A DNA stretch of 64,000 bases, taken from NCBI RefSeq assembly GCF_003751085.1, contig NZ_RJJY01000002.1, positions 1,302,001 to 1,366,000 on the forward strand, written 5' to 3'. How positions within the stretch are numbered: the stretch's first letter is position 1; each line of letters opens with the position of its first letter. This document shows, piece by piece, positions 1-8,008 of the stretch. Both the position numbers and the translations under genes were made by a program. The DNA is from Micromonospora sp. Llam0. Its GTDB lineage: Bacteria > Actinomycetota > Actinomycetes > Mycobacteriales > Micromonosporaceae. Under the pieces are notes generated by a model. That model worked only from the letters and a program-made list of their open reading frames with translations. It had not been told where the DNA came from and did not search any database.

Positions 1-145
1 CGGCGGCACCGCCGATGCCGAGCCCGGCGGCGACCCGGCGGCGGGTGGCGGACAGCGGGTCGGGTCGCAGGCTGACCAGCAGGCCGGCCAGGGCGGCCGC
101 GAACGGTACGGCGGGCAGCAGGTGGCCCAGGGTCGTCCCGGTCAC
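1..145 (-). CDS. nuoL: NADH-quinone oxidoreductase subunit L, N-terminal fragment
   Basis: The minus strand opens with GTG at 145, overlapping the nuoK stop as GTGA, and reads as a hydrophobic segment (VTGTTLGHLLPAVPFAAALA, then GLLVSL) that runs off the left edge. An antiporter-like proton-pumping subunit of complex I is expected after nuoK. Only about 48 residues are present, so the call rests mainly on gene order and on hydrophobicity. Confidence 0.75.
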   Translation of the reverse strand, partial: MTGTTLGHLLPAVPFAAALAGLLVSLRPDPLSATRRRVAAGLGIGGAA

Positions 146-534
146 CGGGGCACCTCCTGCCGCGCGGCGGGGTCGACCTGCACGGCAGCGGTGTCGGCCG
201 GCGGGTCTACGTCGAGCGGCCCGGCTGCGGCATCGCCGAGCGGCACGTCGTCGACGATGACGCTGGCCCGCAGCCGGTACAGGTGCAGCACGATGGCCAG
301 CCCGACGCCCACCTCGGCGGCGGCGATCACGATGATGAACAGGGCGAACGTCTGCCCGGTGTACGGCAGCGCGGCGCGCACCGTGGTGTCGGCGGTGACC
401 AGGACCAGGTTGACGGCGTTGAGCATCAACTCGACCGACATCAGCAGCAGCACGGCGTTGCGGCGGCGCAGCACGCCGTAGAGGCCGAGCCCGAACAGCG
501 CGGCGGCGACGAGGTACGGGATGACCGGGCGCAT
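142..534 (-). CDS. nuoK: NADH-quinone oxidoreductase subunit K
   Basis: Membrane subunit of complex I, 130 residues. Three hydrophobic helices fall at about residues 5-22, 27-47 and 58-85. The typical segment LLMSVELMLNAVNLVLV carries the conserved membrane glutamate of the proton path (Mrp/NuoK family). The family is usually near 100 residues; here a polar, acidic and proline-rich tail of about 35 residues is added. Its ATG overlaps the nuoJ stop (ATGA), and its own stop overlaps the nuoL GTG, so the subunits are translationally coupled. Confidence 0.93.
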   Translation of the reverse strand: MRPVIPYLVAAALFGLGLYGVLRRRNAVLLLMSVELMLNAVNLVLVTADTTVRAALPYTGQTFALFIIVIAAAEVGVGLAIVLHLYRLRASVIVDDVPLGDAAAGPLDVDPPADTAAVQVDPAARQEVPR

Positions 535-1073
535 CAGCCGCGCCCGCCCGGCCCGGCCTGCCCGGCCTGCTCGGGCTGCGCGCCGACGTCGGGGCGGGAC
601 AGCACGATCGCCCCGATCAGCGCGGACAGCAGCAGCACCGACAGCACCTCGAACGGCAGCACCCAGCTGCCGAAGACGGCCGTGCCGAGCCGGTCGGCGG
701 TGCCGGCGTCGGGCAGGTCGACGCGCGACCAGCGGTACGCGTCGACGAACAGTGCGGCCAGCCCCAGCCCGGCCCCGCCGCCGATCAGCGCGGCCGGCCA
801 GCCGGGCCGGTCCAGGTCGGTGGCGGCGCCGATCGGGGCGCGGGTGAGCATCACCGCGAACAGCAGCAGCACCACGACCGCGCCGACGTAGATCAGCACC
901 TGCACCCAGGCGACCAGTTCGGCGGTGAGTACCAGGTACAGGCCGGCGACGGCGCCGAGGCAGCCGACCAGGTACAGCCCGGCGCGGACCACGTGCCGGG
1001 TGGTCACCACCAGGGTGGCGGCGCCGACGGCGACCGCGCCGAGGGCGAGCAGCAGCACGTCCGTACCGGTCAC
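534..1073 (-). CDS. nuoJ: NADH-quinone oxidoreductase subunit J
   Basis: Membrane subunit of complex I, 179 residues from a GTG at 1073 that overlaps the nuoI stop (GTGA). It has five hydrophobic helices, and the conserved middle region [20 protein letters not shown] is the NuoJ signature. The C-terminus is Pro/Gly/Gln-rich and cytoplasmic. A longer open frame continues upstream but is only the shadow of nuoI; coupling and the protein start both favour 1073. Confidence 0.93.
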   Translation of the reverse strand: MTGTDVLLLALGAVAVGAATLVVTTRHVVRAGLYLVGCLGAVAGLYLVLTAELVAWVQVLIYVGAVVVLLLFAVMLTRAPIGAATDLDRPGWPAALIGGGAGLGLAALFVDAYRWSRVDLPDAGTADRLGTAVFGSWVLPFEVLSVLLLSALIGAIVLSRPDVGAQPEQAGQAGPGGRG

Positions 1074-1681
1074 GCGGTCGCCCCGCGGGCGGGTCGGCCG
1101 GGCGCGGGCCGGTCGGGCGCGGCGGCCTTGCGGGCGGCGGCGGTCTCCTCCTTGGCCGGTTCGCCGTTCGGGTCGTGCGCCGGTGGCGGCGGTACGCTCG
1201 CCATCCACTCGCCGAGGTGTTCCTTGTCGTGCAGCAGGTTCCGGATGTCGTACTCGGCGTACTCGAACTCGGGCGACCAGTAGAGCGCGTCGAACGGGCA
1301 GACCTCGACGCAGATGCCGCAGTACATGCAGAGCGAGAAGTCGATGTCGAACCGGTCGAGGACGTTGCGCTGCCGGGCCCGTGCCGCTCCCGGCACCTGC
1401 ACCTCCTCCTTGTGCGAGTCGATGTAGATGCACCAGTCGGGGCATTCGCGGGCGCAGAGCATGCAGACCGTACAGTTCTCGGCCAGCAGCGCGATGACCC
1501 CCCGGGAGCGGGGCGGCAGGTCCGGGGCGACGTCCGGGTACTGCTGGGTGTGGGCCGGGGAGACCATCGTCTTGAAGGTCGTCGCCAGGCCTTTCAGCAG
1601 CCCTTCGCCGTGGCCGCCGCCGTGCCCGGCCCCGCTGTGTCCGGTCCCGCTGTGTCCGGTGTCGTGCTCCTCGCCGCTCAT
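1070..1681 (-). CDS. nuoI: NADH-quinone oxidoreductase subunit I (2x[4Fe-4S])
   Basis: Ferredoxin-like peripheral-arm subunit that passes electrons toward cluster N2. Two complete CxxCxxCxxxCP motifs are visible ([12 protein letters not shown] and [12 protein letters not shown]), with the usual spacer. I chose ATG 1681, giving 203 residues, over an upstream ATG at 1747 because homologues begin close to the first hydrophobic segment. The start has only a weak ribosome site. Unusual: residues 6-25 or so form a His/Gly-rich stretch with [16 protein letters not shown]. The gene follows the inserted glycosyltransferase-like gene by 126 nt. Confidence 0.93.
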   Translation of the reverse strand: MSGEEHDTGHSGTGHSGAGHGGGHGEGLLKGLATTFKTMVSPAHTQQYPDVAPDLPPRSRGVIALLAENCTVCMLCARECPDWCIYIDSHKEEVQVPGAARARQRNVLDRFDIDFSLCMYCGICVEVCPFDALYWSPEFEYAEYDIRNLLHDKEHLGEWMASVPPPPAHDPNGEPAKEETAAARKAAAPDRPAPGRPARGATA

Positions 1682-1807
1682 GCCGGTCGTCCGCCGCGTC
1701 GGTCCATGCGCCTCATCCTGCCGAATTCGTACCGGGCACGCGAGCATCTGATCCCCGTTGCCTTCGATCTCCGCTGTCTGCGGTCTCCGTCGCCGCTTGC
1801 CACGTTG

Positions 1808-3556
1808 TCACCAGCGGGCGAGGCAGGCGTGTTCCGGATCCGGTGCGACGACCGGCGGCTGCGGGTCCGGGCCGGCGGTCAGATCGACCAGCACCCAGGC
1901 CGCCGTGGACGTCGACCAGCGGTCGGCGGGGAAGTCGCGGATTTCCACGATGGTGCCGTACTCGGCGAACTCGGCGGCGACCCGGGTCACGTAGTCGTCC
2001 GGCGCGCTGCTGAGGCTGCGGCCGTGCACGTACCAGACCCGGTCGGCGTCACCGAGCCACTCACCGAACGCCTGCGGGTCGCATTTGTCGTGATCGGACG
2101 GGTACAGCCGCACGGTGTGCGGTACCAGGTCGTGCTGCGGCCCGTACCAGACCACCATCCGGTAGCTGAACCAGTAGAACAGCACCACGTCGCCGGGCCG
2201 GGCCCGGTCGGCCACGTCGGTGAGCGCGGCGGGTCCGGCATCCTTCATCCGTGGGTCGATCGCCTGCCGGTACGCCGCGACGGCCGCCGGGTGGGCGATC
2301 ACCGGCAGCACGGCGGCGGCCAGCAGCAGCACCAGCGACGCCACCACCTGGCCGGCCCGCCACCCGGTGCCAACCCGCGAAGTCAGCCCGGCGCCGGCCC
2401 GCAGAGCCAGCCGTACGCCGCCGTCCAGGCCGGCGACCACCAGGATCACCGTCGGGGCGATCAGCCAGGTCGCCACCCGGTCGGCGAGCGGCAGGCCCCG
2501 GGCCGCCGCAGCGGCCACCGCCACCAGCAGGGTCCCGCCGAGCATCGCCGCCCACAGCGACCGGCGACGCCAGATCAGCACGGCGACGCCGGCCACGGCC
2601 AGCAGCAGGACCAGCAGCGGTTGACGCCAGTCCAGGGTCACCGTGACGAAGCTGGACCACATCCGGGGTAGCCAGGCGAGGATCTCCACCGGCCCGGAGC
2701 CGGCCGGCGGGGTGCCGTCGGCGAAGTAGTCGGCCTGGCCGGGCATGAACGGGAACCGGCGGCGGCGGTGGATCAGGTAGCCGGCGAAGGCGACCGCCGG
2801 CGCCGAGCCGGCGAGCAGGACCACCGCGTCGGTCCAGCGGCGACGCAGGGCGAGCAGCAGGGTCATGCCGGCGACAGCGGCGGCGAGGGCCAGCACCGCG
2901 GTCAGGCTGACGAAGACGGCGACCAAGGTGGCCGCCGCCCAGCCGACCGGGGTCAGCCAGCGGGACCGGCCCCGGCGGGACCCGACCGACGCCAGGTACC
3001 GGTCGCCGAGCAGCAGTACCGCCAGGGCGACCGCCGATTCGACGGCGTACTGCTTGAGCTCGCCGACGTAGGTCAGGATCATCGGCGCGGCGGCGATCAA
3101 CGCGGTCGCGGCGACCGCCGCCCACCGCCCGACCACCCGGCGGGTGATGATCGCGGTCAGCGCCAGGACGGCCAGCATGCCGGCCAGCGACGGCAGCCGC
3201 AGCACCCGTTCGCCGTCGCCGAACGCCAGCCACAGGGTTTTCTCCAGCCAGAGCCAGCCGACCGGGGCGACCTGCTGGAACTCCATCCCCCGGGTCAGCT
3301 CAAGGAAGGTGCGGCGCAGGTTGATGGCGATGGCGGTCTCGTCGTTCCACAACCAGATGCCGGCGGCCCAGACCATGATCTGCCCGGCGGCGCCGACGAC
3401 CAGTGCCACGGCGAGGGCGATCCGGGCCGGCCAGCGCAGCCGGTCCCCCGTCGGCCAAGCGGTGCCGGCCGGCGGCAACTCGTCGGGCCGGTCGGGCTGG
3501 TCGGGTCGGTCGGGCCGGCCGCCCGCACGCTCCTCGGTGTGCGTGGCGCTGGTCAT
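1808..3556 (-). CDS. multi-pass membrane glycosyltransferase-like protein (GT39/ArnT type) inside the nuo operon
   Basis: 582 residues from an ATG at 3556 that overlaps the nuoH stop (ATGA). After a charged, Pro/Asp-rich N-terminus there are about ten hydrophobic helices. Early features, a luminal acidic WNDETAIAINLRRTF after the first helix and VGELKQYAVESAVAL further on, resemble polyprenyl-phosphate-sugar transferases of the GT-C fold (ArnT/PMT, glycosyltransferase family 39). The C-terminal 150 residues are soluble with GDVVLFYWFSYRMVVWYG. It is coupled to nuoH yet has no known part in complex I. Substrate unknown; the family call is from pattern only. Confidence 0.7.
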   Translation of the reverse strand: MTSATHTEERAGGRPDRPDQPDRPDELPPAGTAWPTGDRLRWPARIALAVALVVGAAGQIMVWAAGIWLWNDETAIAINLRRTFLELTRGMEFQQVAPVGWLWLEKTLWLAFGDGERVLRLPSLAGMLAVLALTAIITRRVVGRWAAVAATALIAAAPMILTYVGELKQYAVESAVALAVLLLGDRYLASVGSRRGRSRWLTPVGWAAATLVAVFVSLTAVLALAAAVAGMTLLLALRRRWTDAVVLLAGSAPAVAFAGYLIHRRRRFPFMPGQADYFADGTPPAGSGPVEILAWLPRMWSSFVTVTLDWRQPLLVLLLAVAGVAVLIWRRRSLWAAMLGGTLLVAVAAAAARGLPLADRVATWLIAPTVILVVAGLDGGVRLALRAGAGLTSRVGTGWRAGQVVASLVLLLAAAVLPVIAHPAAVAAYRQAIDPRMKDAGPAALTDVADRARPGDVVLFYWFSYRMVVWYGPQHDLVPHTVRLYPSDHDKCDPQAFGEWLGDADRVWYVHGRSLSSAPDDYVTRVAAEFAEYGTIVEIRDFPADRWSTSTAAWVLVDLTAGPDPQPPVVAPDPEHACLARW

Positions 3557-4518
3557 CCGATGGCCACCTTCACCCCTGCCGTGAGCACCAGCTGGGCCAG
3601 GGCGAGCGGCACCAGCACCAGCCAGCACAACCGTTGCAACTGGTCTTCGCGTAGCCGGGGGAACGACACCCGCAGCCAGATGATCACGAACGCGACGGCG
3701 AAGACCTTCAGCAGTGTCCACAGCCAGCCGAGTTGTTCGACGCCGAACGGCCCGTGCCAGCCGCCGAGGAACAGCACGGTGGTCAGCGCGGCGATGACGA
3801 CGATGCCGGCGTACTCGGCGAGCAGGAAGAACGCGAACCGCAGCCCGGTGTACTCGGTCAGGTAGCCGAAGACCAGCTCGGAGTCGGCGATCGGCATGTC
3901 GAACGGTGGGCGACGGATCTCGGCCATGCCGGCGAGGAAGAACACGATCAGGGCGGGCGCCTGCCAGAGCAGCCACCAGGGCCGCCAGGCTTCGACGATG
4001 CCGGACAGCGACAGGGTGCCGGCGGCCATCGCGACGCTTGCGGCGGCGAGCACCAGCGGCAGTTCGTAGGCGAGCAGTTGGGCGGCGCCGCGCAGCCCGC
4101 CGAGCAGGCTGTACTTGTTGGCCGACGCCCAGGCGGCCATCAGCACGGCGACGACACCGACGCCCATCACGGCCAGGACGAAGAACAGGCCGACGTCGAG
4201 CGGCTGGCCGACGAGGTCGCCCGGCCCGAGCGGGATGACGAGCAGAACCAGCAGGTACGGCACGAGGGCGATCGCCGGGGCGAGCCGGAACACCGGCCGG
4301 TCGGCGGCGCGCGGGGTGATGTCCTCTTTCTGCACGAACTTGACGCCGTCGGCGATGAGTTGCGCCCAGCCGTGGAAGCCTCCGGCGTACATCGGGCCGA
4401 GCCGGCCCTGCATGTGCGCCATCGCCTTGTGTTCCAGCTGCCCGACGAGCAGCGGCAGGGTGAGGAACGCGACGACGACGGCACCGACCCGGATCGTCAG
4501 CTCCAGCCAGAGCGGCAT
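3553..4518 (-). CDS. nuoH: NADH-quinone oxidoreductase subunit H
   Basis: Membrane subunit of complex I contacting the quinone site, 321 residues, the usual length. Conserved loops are present: GRLGPMYAGGFHGWAQLIAD, followed by GVKFVQKEDI, and EIRRPPFDMPIADSELVFGY with the acidic residues of the quinone-site loop, although the usual full-length motif is shortened to the common variant of second-copy clusters. The ATG overlaps the nuoC stop (ATGA), so nuoD, normally between nuoC and nuoH, is absent. Confidence 0.95.
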   Translation of the reverse strand: MPLWLELTIRVGAVVVAFLTLPLLVGQLEHKAMAHMQGRLGPMYAGGFHGWAQLIADGVKFVQKEDITPRAADRPVFRLAPAIALVPYLLVLLVIPLGPGDLVGQPLDVGLFFVLAVMGVGVVAVLMAAWASANKYSLLGGLRGAAQLLAYELPLVLAAASVAMAAGTLSLSGIVEAWRPWWLLWQAPALIVFFLAGMAEIRRPPFDMPIADSELVFGYLTEYTGLRFAFFLLAEYAGIVVIAALTTVLFLGGWHGPFGVEQLGWLWTLLKVFAVAFVIIWLRVSFPRLREDQLQRLCWLVLVPLALAQLVLTAGVKVAIG

Positions 4519-5195
4519 CAGGGCGTACCCCCGTCGGGGTTGGCGTTCTGGCCGCCGTCGGGGTCGGCGTCGCGCGCGGACCTGACGGCCTGCGGACCCC
4601 ATTCGGTCGGCAGCGGTACGCCCGGTGGCCGCATCGGGGCCCGCCGGGCTCCCCCGCCGCCGCCGGCCGGTTCGCCCGGTTCCTTCGCGCCCGGCCACGG
4701 CTTGGCGACCCGGGCGGCGAGGACGAACTCCTTGCGCAGCGGGTGGCCTTCGAACTCGGGGGGCAGCAGCAGCGGGGTGAGGGCGGGGTGGCCGACGAAG
4801 TGGACGCCGAACATCTCGTGGGTTTCCCGCTCGTGCCAGTCGGCGCCGGGGAACACGTCGACCACGGAGAGCAGCTCGGGGCGTTCGCGCGGCACCCGGG
4901 TACACAGCAGCAGGCCGTGCCGGTGCCGGGTGGACCACAGGTGGGCGACGATCGCGAAGCCGTCGTCGAGCTCATCGACGGCGGAGAGCCAGTCGAAGAA
5001 GTCGCAGGCCAGGTCGGCGTCGTCGCGGGCGGCGGCGACCGCGGCCGGCCAGCTGTCGGCCGGCACGTCGACGGTGGCCCGGGCGTACCGGTCGCCGCCG
5101 CCGGAGACCGTGGCGGTGACCTGCGCAGCCTCCGACGCAGCCGCCGGCTGGTCGAGCAGGCTGACCAGGTGCGCGCCGATCTCCTCGGGGGTCAT
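4518..5195 (-). CDS. nuoC: NADH-quinone oxidoreductase subunit C (30 kDa)
   Basis: Peripheral-arm subunit, 225 residues. The 30-kDa signature is clear: WHERETHEMFGVHF followed by PLLLPPEFEGHPLRKEF. The last 60 residues are a Pro/Gly/Asp-rich tail not seen in short NuoC proteins. ATG 5195 is preferred because an upstream frame extension would overlap the divergent dehydrogenase promoter. It is not fused to NuoD, and no NuoD frame follows. Confidence 0.92.
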   Translation of the reverse strand: MTPEEIGAHLVSLLDQPAAASEAAQVTATVSGGGDRYARATVDVPADSWPAAVAAARDDADLACDFFDWLSAVDELDDGFAIVAHLWSTRHRHGLLLCTRVPRERPELLSVVDVFPGADWHERETHEMFGVHFVGHPALTPLLLPPEFEGHPLRKEFVLAARVAKPWPGAKEPGEPAGGGGGARRAPMRPPGVPLPTEWGPQAVRSARDADPDGGQNANPDGGTP

Positions 5196-5280
5196 GGGTC
5201 TGATCCTAAGGGCCCGGGTGGGGTGGAAGCGGACCCGACATTTCCCGTGTAGGTCCTGATCTGCGGGGAACATCCCTGTT

Positions 5281-6318
5281 ATGCGTGCGCTGTACGTCAC
5301 CCCGGGCAAGGCCGACTCGCTGCGGCTCGTCGACGACGCGCCGGAGCCGGCACCCGACGAGGGTGAGGTGCTGGTCGAGGCGGTCGCGGTCGGCATCTGC
5401 GGCACCGACGGGGAGATCCTCGGCGGCGACTACGGTGAGCCGCCGCCGGGCCGGGACACGCTGGTCCTCGGCCACGAGTCGCTGGGCCGGGTGATCGAGG
5501 ACCCGAGCGGGGCGACCCGGCCGGGTGACCTGGTCGCCGGGATCGTCCGGCGGCCCGACCCGGTGCCGTGCCGGTACTGCGCGGCCGGCGAGTGGGACAT
5601 GTGCACCAACGGACGGTACACCGAGTGCGGGATCAAGGGCGTCGACGGGTTCGCCCGGCAGCGGTGGCGGGTGCCGGCCGAGTACGCCGTACCGCTGCGG
5701 CCGGAGCTGGGGCTGGCCGGGGTGCTGCTGGAGCCGACCAGCGTGGTCGCGAAGGCATGGGACCACGTCGACCGGATCGGCGCGCGGGGTTTCTGGGCGC
5801 CGCAGCGGGTGCTGGTCACCGGGGCCGGCCCGATCGGGCTGCTCGCGGCACTGCTGAGCGTGCAGCGCGGCCTGGAGACGCACGTGCTGGCCCGGGGCAC
5901 GTCGGGGCCGAAGCCGGAGCTGGCCCGCCGGCTGAGTGCGACGTACCACGCGGTGCCGGTGGAGGAGCTGGACTTCGACCCGGACGTCATCATCGAGTGC
6001 ACCGGCGCGCCGCCGGTGGTACGCGAGGTGTTCAACAAACTGGCGCCGAACGGCATCGGCTGCCTGACCGGGATCAACGCCAGCGCCCACCACACCGAGT
6101 TGGACCTCAACGAGCTGAACCGCTGCCTGGTGTTGAAGAACAACGTCATTTTCGGCACGGTCAACGCCAACCGGCGGCACTGGCGGCAGGCCGCCGACGC
6201 GCTGGCCCGTGCCGACCACGACTGGCTGATGGGCCTGATCACCCACCGGTACGGCCTGGACGACTACCAGCGGGCGTACGCCGAGCAGGGCGGTATCAAG
6301 ACGGTCATCGAGTTCTGA
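5281..6318 (+). CDS. zinc-dependent medium-chain dehydrogenase, glucose 1-dehydrogenase type
   Basis: 345 residues of the MDR superfamily. Catalytic zinc ligands C40 (GICGTD) and H65/E66 (GHES) are present, followed by a structural-zinc lobe CRYCAAGEWDMCTNGRYTEC and a Rossmann segment GAGPIGLLAALL near residue 180. The overall pattern, including the late LNRCLVLKNNVIFGTVNAN, matches NAD(P)-dependent glucose 1-dehydrogenases of the haloarchaeal/Sulfolobus group, which oxidise glucose to gluconolactone. It is divergent from nuoC with only 85 nt between, and its 3' end overlaps the convergent NmrA gene by 14 nt. Substrate is inferred. Confidence 0.85.
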   Translation: MRALYVTPGKADSLRLVDDAPEPAPDEGEVLVEAVAVGICGTDGEILGGDYGEPPPGRDTLVLGHESLGRVIEDPSGATRPGDLVAGIVRRPDPVPCRYCAAGEWDMCTNGRYTECGIKGVDGFARQRWRVPAEYAVPLRPELGLAGVLLEPTSVVAKAWDHVDRIGARGFWAPQRVLVTGAGPIGLLAALLSVQRGLETHVLARGTSGPKPELARRLSATYHAVPVEELDFDPDVIIECTGAPPVVREVFNKLAPNGIGCLTGINASAHHTELDLNELNRCLVLKNNVIFGTVNANRRHWRQAADALARADHDWLMGLITHRYGLDDYQRAYAEQGGIKTVIEF

Positions 6319-7249
6319 CCGTCGGCCGCCAGTGGTCGGCGTGGGCGGTGCAGAAGTCGCGCAGGCTCGTCGGTGCCCGGCCGGTGACATCGGAGACCGT
6401 GCTCGTGGTCCGGTCTTCGGAGCCGGCGGCGATGTCGCCGTCCATGCCGGCAAGGATGGCGGCGAACGCGTCCGGGATGCCGAAGCTGGCGAGCCGGCGG
6501 TGCATCGTGTCGACGCCGATCGCGGTGTGCCGCACCGGTCGGCCGCTGACCTCGCTGATCATGGCCGCAACGTCGGCGTAGCTGTGCGCCTGCGGGCCGG
6601 TGAGCAGATGTTCGGTGTTGTGCGGGGTCGAATCGGTCAACACCCGTACCGCGACGGCGGCGATGTCGGCGACGTCGATGAAGGCGACCCGGCCGGCTCC
6701 GGTGGCGGTGACGATCTCGCCGTCGCGCAGGATGCTGTGCGCGTGTGGGTGCTCGCCGACGAAGTTCTGCATGAACCAGGACGGCCGCAGCACCGCCCAC
6801 TGCGGGAACTGCTTGGCGATGGTGGTGTGCACCTGGCCGAAACCGGGGTCGCCGGCCTGGAACGCCGATGAGCTGAGCAGCACGATCCGCTGCACTCCGG
6901 CGTCGCGGGCCAGGTCAAGGAACGGGTCGAGCTGCGCGGCCGGGTCGGTGGTGCCGGGTGGTGGGATGAGATAAGTCGCGTGTACGCCGGTGACGGCGGC
7001 CCGGTGCGACACTGGGTCCGCCCAGTCAGAGGTGACGTGCCGGGCTACGGCATCCGGGTTGGTGGGGCGATGATCGGCGGATCGATCGTCGGTGAGGCGG
7101 TCGTCAGTGGGTTGCTGCCGGCTGGCGGCGCGGACCGGGTGGTGCCGGGCGACGAGGCCGTCAACGATGCGCCGACCGGTCTTGCCGGTCGCGCCGAGCA
7201 CCAAAACGGGCTGCGGGACGCTGGCGTCGGGGCTGGGTGAGTCGGTCAA
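6305..7249 (-). CDS. NmrA-type NAD(P)-binding oxidoreductase
   Basis: Atypical short-chain dehydrogenase, 314 residues, with an N-terminal dinucleotide motif LVLGATGKTGRRI and later DVADIAAVAVRVLTD and LTGPQAHSYADVA, as in NmrA/azoreductase-like quinone reductases and redox sensors. The TTG at 7249 is chosen because GAGGAA lies four bases upstream; an in-frame GTG at 7285 has no ribosome site. It is divergent from the TetR gene, with two identical-type palindromes between them, so it is the probable regulated target. Confidence 0.82.
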   Translation of the reverse strand: MTDSPSPDASVPQPVLVLGATGKTGRRIVDGLVARHHPVRAASRQQPTDDRLTDDRSADHRPTNPDAVARHVTSDWADPVSHRAAVTGVHATYLIPPPGTTDPAAQLDPFLDLARDAGVQRIVLLSSSAFQAGDPGFGQVHTTIAKQFPQWAVLRPSWFMQNFVGEHPHAHSILRDGEIVTATGAGRVAFIDVADIAAVAVRVLTDSTPHNTEHLLTGPQAHSYADVAAMISEVSGRPVRHTAIGVDTMHRRLASFGIPDAFAAILAGMDGDIAAGSEDRTTSTVSDVTGRAPTSLRDFCTAHADHWRPTVRTR

Positions 7250-7303
7250 GATCTTCCTCGATCCGGGTGGTGTGCAGTGATCCACTTGGGCCGCGATACA
7301 GTG

Positions 7304-7344
7304 CGGACCAGCGGTCCGTTTCTACTATACGGACCATCGGTCCG
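7304..7344. promoter_or_regulatory. two palindromic TetR operators in a divergent promoter region
   Basis: CGGACCAGCGGTCCG at 7304-7318 and CGGACCATCGGTCCG at 7330-7344 are perfect 6-bp inverted repeats with a 3-bp spacer, 26 bp centre to centre. They sit between the divergent NmrA-type gene and the TetR gene and overlap the only AT-rich stretch (TATATAG just after the second site). This is the expected layout for a TetR repressor controlling itself and its neighbour. Confidence 0.85.
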
Positions 7345-7372
7345 GATATATAGTCGGGGAGGGTGATCGCGC

Positions 7373-7978
7373 ATGCCAGCGGCACGCAAGGAACGGGCCG
7401 ACGCCGTCCGTAACCGGGAAACCGTGCTGGCCGCCGCCGGCCGGCTGCTCGACGCCACCGACGACCCCGACCAGGTGTCCATGGACGACATCGCCAAGGC
7501 CGCCGGCGTCGGCAAGGGCACCCTGTTCCGCGGCTTCGGCGACCGCACCGGGCTGCTGCAGGCCCTCGCCACCCAGCGCAGCGCAGCGCTGCTACCGGCA
7601 GCCGACGCGGCCGGCGACACCGGCGACACTGGGGCGGTCGGCGACGCGACCCCGACCGAACGGGTCATCGCAATCTTCGACGCGATCCTCGCCTACAAAC
7701 AGGCCAACCGTTCACTGACGCTCGCGCTGGAGAGCGCCGGCCGGGGCAGTCCGTACCTCAATCCGGCGTACGACGAACTGCACCGGCACCTGGCCGGCAT
7801 CATCTCCGGCGTACGCGGCCCGCACGACGCCGACTACCTGGCGCACGCCCTGCTCGGCGCCGTCCGCAGCGACCTGCTGCACCACCTGCGCGCCGAACCG
7901 CCTGAGCGGATCAGGGCCGGCGTCGTCGCCCTGATCCGCGCCGTCCTCACGCCGACCGGACGGGTTCGACTGAACTGA
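7373..7978 (+). CDS. TetR-family transcriptional repressor
   Basis: 201 residues. The N-terminal helix-turn-helix reads RETVLAAAGRLLDA through MDDIAKAAGVGKGTLFRGFG, a standard TetR DNA-binding domain; the C-terminal ligand domain is not diagnostic. It starts at ATG 7373 with GGGGAGGG eleven bases upstream. The paired palindromes just upstream suggest autoregulation and control of the divergent NmrA-type reductase; the ligand is unknown. Confidence 0.9.
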   Translation: MPAARKERADAVRNRETVLAAAGRLLDATDDPDQVSMDDIAKAAGVGKGTLFRGFGDRTGLLQALATQRSAALLPAADAAGDTGDTGAVGDATPTERVIAIFDAILAYKQANRSLTLALESAGRGSPYLNPAYDELHRHLAGIISGVRGPHDADYLAHALLGAVRSDLLHHLRAEPPERIRAGVVALIRAVLTPTGRVRLN

Positions 7979-8008
7979 CCGGTTCCGGTGCCGAGGGCCA
8001 GTGCCAGG

